Shown one piece after another: positions 10,855-22,400 of a stretch of DNA of 64,000 nt (within the stretch, counting starts at the first letter, position 1; the number at the start of each line of letters is the position of its first letter). Under the pieces are notes generated by a model. It saw only the letters and a list, made by a program, of their open reading frames with translations. It was not told where the DNA came from and made no database searches. Source of the DNA: Ditylenchus dipsaci (lineage: Eukaryota; Nematoda; Chromadorea; Rhabditida; Anguinidae); the NCBI GenBank assembly GCA_004194705.1, contig SADC01001293.1:1-64000 (forward strand). Reading direction: 5' to 3'. The translations under genes and the position numbers were made by a program.

Positions 10855-11260
10855 AACTGCCCTTCGGGGGCGCAGGGGCTTGGGGCTGGAGTTGAGATGC
10901 GCACACCCACATACCTTAGACACAAACCACTCGAAAGTGACTTAGAATTACGCATAATTTACACTCACACTTACATTCACACTTACCCCTTCACAATACG
11001 AATGTAAATGTAAATGCCATTTAAATGCAAGTATTTTCAGAGAATACTAAAAGCGCTTTATCGATGACGAATGCTAGTTATAAAAGCTTGCGTAATTAGT
11101 ATTTGGGGTAAAAAACTAACTTTTGGAAATAAAACTGAATATAAGTCAAAAATTTCATTTACGCTTACATTCGTATTGTGAAGGCGAAAGTGTAAATGTA
11201 AGTGTGAATGTTTTCAGTATTGTGAAGATGCCTTAGATTTACACTAACAATTTGATAGAG
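10855..11260. mobile_element. CCCTGCGCC palindrome remnant and a foldback with TTACATTC arms
   Basis: 10858-10935 is a partial copy of the element also at 17125-17235, 38930-39330 and 40190-40345 (GGGGCGCAGGGGCTTG...GAGATGCGCACACCC...CCTTAGACACAAA). 10945-11245 is a separate inverted repeat: CACACTTACATTCACACTTA on the left, TAAATGTAAGTGTGAATG on the right. Non-coding. Confidence 0.6.
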
Positions 11261-12840
11261 CCATAAAGGATAGGCTAATAATATATTTATGAAGGTGTAT
11301 TTGTAGTTTATGAGTAATTTATGAGGTCAATTTCTTGTAAAAAACAAAAAATGAAAACATTTCGAAATTCGAAAGATATCCCAACCGGATTCCGAATTTT
11401 TTTTAGCAAAATTCCAATCCCGAAATTTTTTAGGTTAAAGATGCTGTCTCGAAATCTTGCCCGAACGCCAGATGCCATCTCTAATATTCACAGTTCAAAT
11501 CAAACCTGATATCGAAATTTTACGGCAAATTCAAGAAATTACTGTATGACGAAATGCGCCCTAGATCGGTAGAAATACGATAAATAGATACAATCAGGAC
11601 GCGACAATATTCAGACGGAACTCATACATTAATCAGAATTTAATATGTCACTCTTCACTGCTCTCAAACAAAGCCTTCTTCTTACTGGGCAGGCCACCTG
11701 AATTTTTTTTAATATTTTAAAAATAGTTAGACCACTGCGAGCTAACTTTTTGTTGATGATGCAGGTAGTTTTGGAGAAGATTTGGGCTGGGAACTTCTGG
11801 TTGAGGCAACTTTTTCTTGTGTTGGCAGCTCGGTGTCAATTGTCTAAAATTAACACATATTCGCCGGTTGGCCAAATTTCGGCCACGTTTTTGGAAAGGT
11901 CTTTTGGGATCGAAAAAAATTCAACATGTAAGCATTCTGTTTTCTGCATAAGATAGAGCCATCTTTGTGCTACCAATATTACTTTTTAGGTAAACGAAAA
12001 GTTTTGAATTTTCAGAAAGACAATTTCAGCTAAAACATGAAAAATTTGGATTTTTCAAAACCATGATGAAAACCATGCCACGCCAGCGCCTTTTTTGTAA
12101 ATAATTGGCGCCGGGTGCCATGGCAGAAAAGTTTGCGCCGCGGCAAAAAAGTGAAAAAATGGGGGCCGAGTAACATACACAAGGAATCAGCTATGCCAAT
12201 TTTTAATTTATTATGACTTTATTTTTGAATTTAATCGCTTTATAGGGTATAACATGGAGTTAAAGAGGAACTAAAGCTGTCTGAGTCATAAATGTTAAAA
12301 AGGCTAAAACAATCAGTACGAAACCCATATAAAGAAGCTTTCGAAAAAAGTCGCCGAGCGCCGTCACTACTACTTTTCCGAAAATTTTCGGGCGCACTCC
12401 GGCGACGGCGCCCGTCCAAGTACGCCTTGGAGCCGGCAAAGGAGGGTTAAATATAGTTTTCTCTTGGTAATTTTCTGGCAGTAAATACAGAGAAGGCAAG
12501 AAATAGGACAGAAGTAGAATCAAAAGCGATTTTCCCAAAAATTCTATCATATAAAAGTCCCGGCGGTCCTGGCCTATCTTGTAGAGCATCTCAAATTGAC
12601 CTCATGATGTGCCACTTGCAACTGATTACTTTTGAAAATCATGAAGAAAATGCCCGGTGGCGGTCGGCGCCGAAACGGCGGCATTCCATCTATGGTCAGC
12701 AGTCTGACACTTGTGCTGAGGCTGACACTGGCGCTGGCCCTGACACCCTTTTATAATGAAATTGACAACTGTCAGCATTGAAATCTTACACCGAGTCGGA
12801 CACTGCTGCCGACGCTGACACCGACACTCCTAGCAGAGCT
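11261..12840. other. No supported gene
   Basis: Mostly AT-rich with GC-rich islands near 12100-12140, 12350-12430 and 12650-12690 (GGCGCCG-type). A 109-codon minus-strand open frame (12260-12589) encodes two hydrophobic stretches but has no recognised domain and no clear splice context. 12690-12830 is a degenerate CTGACACTGGCGCTG-type repeat related to 13365-13460. Confidence 0.35.
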
Positions 12841-12844
12841 AATT

Positions 12845-13200
12845 TGGTTTGAAATGATTTAGGATGATTCAGGGTGGTTTGGGTTGCTGAGATGGTTGAT
12901 TGGGTTATTCAAGGTGTTTTGGGTTGTTGAGATGGTTTTGGGTGATTCTGGATGGTTTGGCGTCGTTGAGATGGTTTTGAGTGATTCAGGGTGGTTCGGA
13001 GTCGTTGAGATGGTTTTGGGTGATTCTGGATGGTTTGGCGTCGTTGAGATGGTTTTGAGTGATTCAGGGTGGTTCGGAGTCGTTGAGATGGTTTTGGGTG
13101 ATTCTGGATGGTTTGGCGTCGTTGAGATGGTTTTGAGTGATTCAGGGTGGTTTGGCGTCGTTGAGATGGTTTTGGTGACTCAGGGTGGTTTTGGGGAGCT
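12845..13200. repeat. 39-bp minisatellite in 78-bp higher-order pairs
   Basis: Two alternating 39-bp monomers, both starting GTTGAGATGGTTTTG, one followed by GGTGATTCTGGATGG and the other by AGTGATTCAGGGTGG, alternate about three times (12930-13190). More degenerate monomers lie to the left. Because 39 is a multiple of three, both strands give repetitive open frames (plus-strand period VVEMVL.DSGWFG). I regard these as satellite translation and not a gene. Confidence 0.85.
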
Positions 13201-13884
13201 TGGGGCACTATTGCGTCAAGATAATGTACATCAAAAACTGAAAATAACCAAAAAAAATATATAAATCAAAAGATAGAAACCTTGAAGGGTGCAGTAAATA
13301 ACTTAGCTGTTGACTCTGTGTGCGCTCACTCCTATCTCGAGTTAACGACTCAATTTTTCACGTTTTCGAGTGTCAGTGTCAGCGCCAGTGTCAGAAGCAG
13401 CAAATCGAAATTGCATTGTGAATGGGTGACAGTGCGAGCGTCACTGTCAGAATCAGTGCGAAATTCGGACAACACATTCATGCCTTATTTTCGTCACGTA
13501 CCTCTTTAAAATTCCCGTGGTATGGCTTTTCATTTTGGTTAACTTTCTTTTAGCTAGTAATCAGATGATATACCACTTAAAATGCAGCTTCTTGTCTTGG
13601 CTATCGTCACAGCGGTGACTTGCCTGCTAGATTTTAGAAAAAAAACAGCCAAAATAACAAGATGGTGAATGTGAAAAGGGTATGTGAGGGAAATACGGTA
13701 TGAATGTTATGGTCAATTTTTGTGTTTTTCATGAGATTTTTTAAATTATATATTTATTCTGATAACGTTCAAGGATTCTCTGAACAAAGTTGGCCAAGGA
13801 ATGTTTTAACATATGAGCTATTAGCATAAAAATTACAGTCGAGAAAGAAAACAATAATGGTCAAAAATCCACAAATTTGTACCT

Positions 13885-14135
13885 CCTACTATTAACTACA
13901 GGATGGCCCAAAAAATCGGAAAATTTTAAAATATTTGCGTAGGTAGCTATTTACCCATCGATTTGTTCCAGGAAAATCGATGACAATAGTTGAGCTACCG
14001 CGGAGCTTTACGTTTAGGAACACAAGCGATGTGCATGAAAAGCAATAAAAACATTTGCAGATGAAAAATTTCAAAATATTTCAAAGTTCAAAATTTTTTA
14101 AATTTTCCGAATGATTTCGTGCCACCCTGTTCACC
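13885..14135. mobile_element. ACAGGGTGG-ended TIR element (mariner-like MITE)
   Basis: Starts ACTACAGGATGGCCCAAAAAATCGG and ends CGAATGATTTCGTGCCACCCTGTT: imperfect inverted ends of the ACAGGGTG type also seen at 36961-37310 and 48756-50312. No open transposase. Confidence 0.55.
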
Positions 14136-14730
14136 CTTTAATAATTGCTGTGAAATTGACAAAAATTTAAAGAGACTGAATTTTGCGAGTCTGTCCTTAC
14201 CAGCGAGCAGTGATTCCTGAAAGTTTGACTATTCCCGACACATAATCCGTAAAACCTCGAAAAACAACCTCCGTTGTTAAAACAACCTACTAAAACAACC
14301 TCCTCTACACAATAGACATAAAAGAGATAGGGGTCCGAAATTGAGGTAACAAAATTTCCTAGTATCTGGTCAGAAATTACAAAAAGTCGCTTTTAAATTT
14401 TAGTATATTTTTTAGTAAGAGCATTGCAGAAAAAACTTACTTTCACTTTCGACTTCATAGAAATGGTCATTTTCTCCACGTCAGACTGTTTCAAAGTTAT
14501 TGTTGTCAAGGGTCGACGAAGCATTTTCAGTAAGAAATCAACTAAATTTATAGCTTTTTTTTCTAAAAATTCGTTTTCAAAAGTGGTTTGAAAGTTGTCA
14601 TTCCGTATATTTTGAAGGAAACGCATATTTAAAGCTCTATTTATAAAACTTCTGATTTTCTTTTATGCTTCAAATCACTGTGACTTGCGAATTTTTACAA
14701 TTTTACGCTTCAATGTTGTAGATTTGATTA

Positions 14731-14872
14731 CCGTATAACCTCTATTAATCCCCAGCCCTTATTTTTTTGACTAGGATTTTAGAGTTAGGGCCATTTTTGA
14801 TTTGCATTTTTTTAAATTTTCAGGGTTGAAAATTAATCCACATGGGGATTGGTAGAGGTTGTACGGTATGTT
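14731..14872. mobile_element. CCGTATAACCTCTATTAAT-ended TA MITE
   Basis: About 140 bp. TA-CCGTATAACCTCTATTAAT on the left is mirrored by ATTGGTAGAGGTTGTACGG-TA on the right. It lies 27 bp upstream of the POLR3K start codon, so it could supply promoter or 5' UTR sequence. Confidence 0.7.
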
Positions 14873-14898
14873 TAGCTGAAAATTAGCCAGGCCAAAAA

Positions 14899-17800
14899 AT
14901 GCTCGTTTTCTGTCCAACTTGTGGTTCTATGCTGCAGATCGGGGAAAAGAGAATGGTTATGCTTTCACTTGCAAGTCTTGTCCATATGTTCTTCCAATAA
15001 CTAAAGCGGTAGACTATTAAGGCGCATAAACAATGAGGAGGCTGTTTGCGGATGCTAAAACAGACTACTCACTAAGAATCCGCGAAACAGTATCCTCCCT
15101 TTTTATACTGTTCTTCCAAAATTTTTCAGTAGGTGCGGTTTTTTAGTTTCCAGTTGCTTATGTAGCTTCTGACATCATATAGTTGAGGTTAAAAAGGGTA
15201 CATGTTTCGTAGGATTTTTGACCATTATTATTCTCTTCTCCTGACTATTGATTTAAAAGCTAACGACTTAACTGTGAATATATTTACTGATCGAATATTT
15301 TATCAGAATACAGGTCACTTTCGAAAAATATCATGAAAAATATAAAAATTGACCAAAACATTCGCCCGATAGTTCCCTCAGATACACTTTTTCTTGTCAT
15401 TGTGTTTTTGGCTGTTTTTTCTAAACAGCTAGAAGTCAAGTTACCACTGAGTTGGTAGCTAACGGGCGTGTAAAGTAATAGGCTGCACTTTGAGTTATAA
15501 GTTGCCAAATACCTATCTGAGAAAAAGTAAATCAAAATGAAAAGCCACAGGAATTTTAAAGAGGTACGTTATGGGAATAAGATATGAATTTTTTGATCAA
15601 TTTTTGTGTTTTTCATGAGATTTTTCAAAAGAAATCGGTATTCTGATAACATTTTTGGATTCTCTGCAAAAAGTTGGCCGAGGAATATTTTACAGTTGGG
15701 TCGTTAGCTATGATAATCGTGGTTAAAAGAAAAAGAAAATGATGGTCAAAAATCCATGTACCCCCCTTTAACACTCGGAGCCTCATGCGTAACTTTTGCC
15801 ATTTCTGAAGCAAAATTTCATGGGGAACACGATGGCCTTTTCAGATTTTTTTTTAAATCTAAAAAGGATGGATCAAATCGACCTTTGAAACATGTGACCC
15901 ATAGGAACATGTGGCACATTCATGCTCACTATTATACTCATTTAAAAAGTATTCATAAGAAAGCATAGATCACATCAGGGCACCACAACCTTAGAATCAG
16001 TTTTTCATGTAGAATCTGAATTCATAATTAGATTTTTATATATCTTTTATTTTTTATATATCTTTTAAATAAAAAAATTGATACGGAAGTTAAAAAAAGT
16101 GGAAAATTTTAAAAATTTGGTGTTCACATACTGTGACTCCGACTCCTGACTCTGACTGCGACTCCATTGTGAACACAGGACCCAAAATGGAATTGAAGTC
16201 GCAGTGTGTTCACAATGGCGTCAGAGTCGGAGTCGCAATATATAAACACAGGACCAAAAACGGAATCGTAGTCGCAGTGTGTTCACAATGGCGTCGGATT
16301 CGGAATCACAGTATGTTAACAGTTGCAAGAAATCGGAGGCGGAGGTTCACATACTCCCGAGTAGTCGGAGGCGGGGTCGAAGGAGGAGTATGTGAATGTA
16401 GCTTAGGAATCCTAACTTGAATTCGAGTGCGGAGGCTAGCTCATCTGTTAGCCCCCAATCTCACAAGATGGCAATAACGGAATAATTTTTTTAACGAATT
16501 AAAAAGATTTTATGGCCTTTTCCGTGTTTAAAGTCTGATTTGGTATCCGCAGACAGTCTCCTCATTGTGAATTCAGCTTTATTGTTCATTTTTCTCGATA
16601 ATCATTTTTTTAAATTTCCATTTAGGTTACCAGTAGAACGTATCCTCAGCTAAAGAATCTGGATGAAGTGCTCGGAGGTCCTAGTGCATGGGAAAATGTG
16701 AGCTAATTTTTAGGTGCGTAGGCGTTTGGCCCCTTTTGTGTCATTTTCGATTTCGCTCAATTTTTCAAACAGTACTAGTACTTGACCTGTGAAGAATTTA
16801 CCCATTATATGAAATGTTTTTCTATGATACAATTTCAAATCTGCTGGGTAATCCATGCACCAATTTGGTGCCAATTTTTTTTCATGTTTTCCGGGTTCCA
16901 AAACACGAATTTTTGCACTAATTAGATCATTTTAAGGCCGAACTATAGTAAAACTTTTGACAAAATTTCGGTGAAAACCATGGTACCCACCCTTATGGGG
17001 GTACCTGGATACCCATAAAAAAAGTTTTCTACCCTGTTTTACCCCCTGGAGCTAAGCAGAAAGAGCTTCTAAATGCATTTTCGATAAAGAGTCGTGCTCG
17101 TAATTATGTCTAAGGTAAGTGCGTGTGCGCATCTATAACTCTCAAGCCCCCTTCGGGTGGCGCAGGGGCTTGGTGGCTTGGGGTCGAGATGCGCACACCC
17201 ACATACCTTAGACACAAATCACTCAAAAGTGACTCTGGATGCATAAACAATAAATGCATAACAGAGTTTCTTTATGCGGAAGGCCCCAGTTAACAAAACT
17301 GTGTTCAACACGATTCTTGATAGAGTACAGTCGACGCTACCTATGAGATACATACTCGAGACCGGGATTAAGGGGTATCTTATGGAGGGCGTATCTTATA
17401 GAGAGCTGCGACTGTGTAGGGATTTTCAATTACTTTTAGCTAAATACGAAGTTTCGGTTTCTGGAAGTAGATACTTATTTAGGGGAGGTAGGTGCTTCTT
17501 CTAATTACCCTTAGGCTCACTGGTCTTATACAAACTAGTCTATGACTGTTACGGACAATACTTTTTTCTGGCGCAAAAACACTTGAAGCAAATATATTTG
17601 AAGCAAATCCACTTTTTTGGCGCAAATTTTTGTTTGGCATTATTAGATTGAAAATTTTCAACATTTGTAAAAGTTGCAACATCATCATGTAGCCCTGCGA
17701 CTCTAGTTTCTAATGAGGTATCATTTATCGCATCATCTTGAAAAATGTGACACAAAAAGTAGAAGTATGAACAAAATTAGAGCAACAATTTCGTTCATAC

Positions 17801-19307
17801 TTTTACTTTTTTGTATTACATTTTTTAACACTCGAAAGGTCAACGGCCATTTACCTTAATTTGACTCACAATTTTACGCTGAACATTTCTGCATGTTTCT
17901 CCGCAGTTTCTAATATTTGAATTAGCCCTAAAGAGACAAATTTGTGCAGGTCATTATTTGAGAGTTACTAATAGCCTTCATTACAGCGATTGCTAACAAT
18001 TTTCTTTACCATAATGTGTGTTCGAGTGCTTAAACGAAATAGAGAAATACGCGCTATTTAATAAGGTCTCATGAAGCGGCTTATGATAATAAAACTTGAG
18101 ATTTTTGGCTCAAAGTAGCAATTGTCTCATTTTTTCAAAACCCTTAATTACGTGCTATAAGGCTTTTTGTTTATACCATTCGACAGAGCATGAAAAAATG
18201 CATTATCATAAGCCGCTTCATGAGACCTTATTAAATAGCGCGTATTTCTCTATGAACGAAATTGTTGCTCTAATTTTGTTCATACTTTTACTTTTTGTGT
18301 CACATTTTTTTAAGATGATGCGAAAAATGATATCTCATTAGAAACTAGAGTCGCAGGGCTACATGATGATGTTGCAACTTTTACAAAAGTTAAAAATTTT
18401 CAACCTAATAACACAAAACAAAAATTTGCGCCAAAAAAGTGGATTTGCGCCAAAAAAGTGTTTTTGTGCCAGAAAAAAGTATTCTCCTGACTGTCACTCC
18501 GGAGAAAAAAAAAGCCCTCGACCATCGGGATATGAACCTGTAACTCAAGTTCAATGTTAAAAAAAACGCGAATTTAAAAATGACACAAAAGGGGCCAAAC
18601 GCTTCAACGCCAATTTTTACAGTCACGTGAGCAGACACTAACTTTGGTTATTTTAGGCTCAAATAACAGACGGTAAATTGCGTTATCATTTGCTTTTTTT
18701 ATTAATGGCTCGTTTGTGGTGTGAGGGTTCTGTTACTGAATTCGAGTTTTCGGTTTTACGAGGATGAGACCCTGACTGTGACCTGGGAAAACTTTAATGA
18801 AATTCTCTTTGTACTTTTTCTTATAGTGAGTACTCAAGTCTTTTTCGAATCCAGCACTGCAGCTCGGAAGGCTTAAATACAGTAGAAAGATGACCCATGG
18901 TCCAGGGTCAGCTATGAGAAATCATGTTACTAATGTCAAGATTTTTTTGAATTTTTGATGTCAGTTCATATCAATTGTCCTACTATTTCTAGGTCTTAAA
19001 GCTGAGGAGCTAGATATTCTAGTAACATAGGTTTTTTCAGAAAGGTCAGGATATTTTTCTAGTCTTTCAAAATATCGTGTTCCTATTTTTTTCGTATCCT
19101 CACTTTGCTTTGCTCCTATACTGTGAACCAGCCATATTGAATTTGATAAATATTTTTGACAACTGTTCCTACTCTTTTAGAACACTGCCCTCGATGCTCT
19201 CATGACAAAGCATACTTCATGCAGCTACAGACCAGAAGTGCCGATGAACGATGACTATCTTCTACAGGTGCTCCAATGTGGACTGTGCTCATCGATGGAA
19301 AGAATAG
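14899..19307 (+). CDS. POLR3K: RNA polymerase III subunit RPC10/C11 (POLR3K), 3 exons, frame-broken as read
   Basis: Zinc-ribbon subunit of RNA polymerase III needed for transcript cleavage, termination and reinitiation. Exon 1 (14899-15008) starts MLVFCPTCGSML and continues, after a one-base loss in the GGGGAAAA run, as NGYAFTCKSCPYV: the N-terminal CxxC...CxxC ribbon. Exon 2 (16626-16697) reads VTSRTYPQLKNLDEVLGGPS, matching the family linker. Exon 3 (19181-19307) has CPRCSHDKAYFMQLQTRSAD, then, after one missing C, MTIFYRCSN and CAHRWKE-stop: the C-terminal TFIIS-like ribbon. The near-invariant RSADEPMT segment is present apart from the lost base. About seven residues between exons 2 and 3 are not accounted for. 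Retained introns argue against a processed copy. Either a recent pseudogene or, more likely, sequence error at homopolymers. Confidence 0.87.
15185..15780. mobile_element. Foldback element in POLR3K intron 1
   Basis: Left half (GTACATGTTTCGTAGGATTTTTGACCAT...) and right half (...AATGGTCAAAAATCCATGTACC) are inverted, each about 290 bp. A diverged direct relative of the right half lies upstream at 13690-13885 (TATGGTCAATTTTTGTGTTTTTCATGAG). The minus-strand open frame of 83 codons inside it has no recognised content. Confidence 0.65.
16125..16420. mobile_element. GACTCCGACTC-type TIR repeat in POLR3K intron 1
   Basis: Starts GTTCACATACTGTGACTCCGACTCC and ends GGAGGCGGGGTCGAAGGAGGAGTATGTGAA. 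Internal motifs TGTGTTCACAATGGCGTC and AACACAGGACC recur. Simple-repeat-rich, non-coding, similar in style to the 21400-22260 element. Confidence 0.55.
16970..17235. repeat. CCCTGCGCC palindrome family copy in POLR3K intron 2
   Basis: 17115-17225 contains GTGCGCATCT...TCAAGCCCCC and its inverse CAGGGGCTTGG...GAGATGCGCACACC, ending CCTTAGACACAAATCACTC. Related copies are at 10858, 38930-39330 and 40190. 16980-17050 is a short GGTACC-rich palindromic stretch. Confidence 0.6.
17640..18400. mobile_element. Foldback MITE family A with nested palindrome
   Basis: The outer arms (17660-17830 and 18253-18395) are the same family as 1329-1579 (CATGATGATG/CATCATCATG, GCCCTGCGACTCTAGTTTC). Between them, 18040-18250 carries a second inverted repeat whose arms read AATAGAGAAATACGCGC ... 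GCGCGTATTTCTCTAT. TTTGCGCC repeats flank both ends. Lies in POLR3K intron 2. Confidence 0.7.
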
Positions 19308-19355
19308 TTGCCAGAAACCATTGAGAACCTTGTTGTTATTGTACATTGTTGTTCG

Positions 19356-19361
19356 AATAAA
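19356..19361 (+). terminator. AATAAA poly(A) signal of POLR3K
   Basis: Canonical hexamer 49 bp after the POLR3K stop and 104 bp before the PEX3 start codon. Confidence 0.65.
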
Positions 19362-19464
19362 TGTATAGACTGGTCGAGCTTTATGTGGAGCGGTTTAGTG
19401 TAAATGTTGGCGGACTAAATATCATTTTTTTCTGTGTCTATAAAATAAAAATATAAAATTTTTC

Positions 19465-22400
19465 ATGATGACCACCAAAATATGGGATGTAGTAGAGTTT
19501 GTGAAGAAACACCGAAGTAAACTGGTGGCTGGAGCCTCAGTTCTTGGAGGTGTCTACGTTCTCAAGAAGGTGGTGGAGTCAGATGCTATGGCTTCACTAG
19601 CCCACTCTGCTGCCAATGGTTTTATTAAAAATGAGGAGAATAATGCTTCTATTACTTTTGCTGGAATTGAAAGCTCTAATATGAACCAGGTTTGGGGTTT
19701 CGTTTTTTTTCAATGCAAAACAAAAAAATTGTCTTTGACAGAATCTGTTGACTAATTCCCGGATAAATCGGGGTCGAGAAACAGGAATACCGTATATACT
19801 CTATTAATCCGGCACCCTCTGATAATGCGGCCCCTCGACTTTGAGGACCTATATCTCAGTCCAGGAAAAACATTTTGCAAACCTGTTCAATGCATTTTCT
19901 TAACTTCCACGAACTCTACTGATTCCGCTTTTTAGATTTTGGGTATACACCCAAAAATTTCGAGATTAACTCAAAATTTTCCCAATTTTGAGAAAGTTGA
20001 AAAATAATCCGGCATGCCTGATTAATAGAGTATATACGGTATGCGATTGGTTCGAAAAGTTCCTTGCAAAAAATGGTCAACCGTGAGGGTGTTGGTCGAG
20101 TAAAGTCTAACCATTTAGTCAATGTAAAATTAACAAATTGTCGGCCACGATAAATTTTGTACCTGGAAGCAAGGCATTTGCTCGTGAAAGAATTAGGACT
20201 ACGCTAGGTGCCCGGTAGGTTACCTCACAGTTTCAGATACCTATAAACGCTGGGTTTTGTGGGAGATTTACATCGACTCTACTGGGGGTTTTTCTTTTTG
20301 AAATACCTGGAATGTATAGTCGCGTCCAGTACAACCGCTAACTAAGACCTTTAATGTGCAAAAAATTGTACTTTCTGACTTATTGTATTATTGCAGGCTA
20401 GGAAAAACTTTTTGTTCGACGCCCACCAACAATCTTGCGACAAGGTTCTCCAGCAGGTGATTGCGGAAATTCAACAAACCATTCAGCAAAGGTTTGATGC
20501 TGAATCAGTAGTGCAGAAATTGAAACAAAATGAGGGAATGAATGCCAAGCAGAAGATACACCTTTGGGAGGAATTGAAGGTAGGGGTGTTGCTCAAATAT
20601 TTGCATTTCTAAATGTCGTTTCTATGATTCAGATAAAAGCATTTGGAAGAATACTAGCAGTGGCTTACTGTTACCCCTTGCTAGTAATTGCATTCAAAGT
20701 GCAGAAGTCCATCCTGTGTCAGGAGAGTTGTAGAAATATTGAGCTTAAAACTAAACAGCAAAATGAGTCAACAATAAGTGGAATGTAAGTTTAAAAATGA
20801 GAATTCATTCCACCAAAAGAGCGCTGCCAAGGTCTAGCCGGGCTATAACCAAAGGATTTTTTTTAGCCCTTCTTTTAGTTTTTTTTCAACCCTATTCAGT
20901 TTTTTTGCCATTTTAGCCTCCCCCCCGTCAGGATTTCTAGCCTATTTAACCCTCCTCCCGTCAAAAAATCCTGGGTACGCCTATGAGAGCATTTGCCTTC
21001 TGTTCTTATTACCATGTTTTTTATAATTTTGACTTTGTATAGCATTTTTTTAACAAAGTAAAAAAACTCTCTGTTATTGGGAGCCCTGCTTCATATAATT
21101 TTTTCGTTGCTTTTCAGGTACAGCTATGCCTCCTCTTTCTTCTGGAACAAGCAGGAGAATATCAACCATAACCAGAGCACATCCACAGATCCTCAAACCC
21201 AACAACTGTTCTCTAACTGCATCAATTTTCTGGCCACTGAGGGCATGTTTTATATCTCAGACGAAAAGTAATGAACAAAACATGTAGTTTAGGAATAAAG
21301 GAACTGTGCAATCGAGTGGAAAGAGTTACCAGGCATGTTTAAAGTTTTATAAAGATTAGCAAAATGGCGCCGAATAAGCTTTTAAAAATATCTGACCTTA
21401 CGGTCACAATAAGAAGTCGAAGTCGAAATAGTGGTCGAAGTCGATAAGTGGTGACAATGTGGTCGAAGTCGAGATCGAAGTTGATGTCGATGTCGAAGTC
21501 AATATGTGGTCACAACGTATTAGTGAGTTTTCTTCAAACTTTTTGTTCACCCCGTGCTGCTGAAAATGAAGAAGAACATGATTTTGCAAAAAAAAAGATT
21601 TCACAGTCAGAAATTATTTTCAATCGCTCAGCAACCCATGCCAGAGTGGACAAAGCCAATCAAAAGTGGTTATCAAGGATTTAATAAAGGCAGGGTGAAC
21701 TTCTTGCAAAAAAGTGATTAAGTGAATGAGAATCGCACTCTGATAGAGTTAATTGCTCCGAAATTCCACTACCAAACACTAAATAGACTCTAAACCGCTT
21801 TATCGAATCACGTCAAACCAGTATATCAGTTTTTATATACAAAATTATAATAAAAAGGCATGCACATAAGCGGATTCGTACCAGCAACCTCGGCGAGGCG
21901 TATGTAAAGCTGTACACCAAACCGCTCCCCATTTCGAATCGCTCAGAACCCCGTCTAGAAAAGCCAAAAGGCAAAAATAACTGGTTTTTGTAAGTTTAAT
22001 AAAGGGTGTAAGGTTTTCGCGAAAACATGATTGAATTGATCGAAGTTCCAGTCCGATATGCTTTATCGGTCATAGCATGTGGTTTGGCGTATTTCAAGGT
22101 GGTAAAGTTTGAGAAAAAAAAAAAAAAAAAATGTTTTAGAAAAAAATAAATTTGAAGTATTTTGAATTTCCAAAAACTAAAATTTGCCTATTTCGACTTC
22201 AACCTCGACTACAGTTTGTGACCACTCATCGACTTTGAACTCGCATTGTGACCGAAGCATGACTTGTGAGGATCACGGGATACTACGACAGTAAAAACTG
22301 TTTCGTTGAATTTTCCGGGATGTGAAAGGCATGCTAGGCATTTGTCCAGTTGAATATATTTGGTCATTCCATACCACTCACTTATTCTGACGCAGAATGA

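Noticed and set aside
12260..12589. 109-codon minus-strand frame with two hydrophobic stretches
   Set aside because: Resembles no family I know; hydrophobicity alone in AT-rich DNA is weak evidence.
12884..13264. 126-codon open frame with 13-residue repeats (and its 99-codon antisense)
   Set aside because: Direct translation of a 39-bp minisatellite whose period is divisible by three; open on both strands.
21865..21945. Possible tRNA gene on the minus strand
   Set aside because: A- and B-box-like text present, but arms do not pair well and it lies inside a TIR element.
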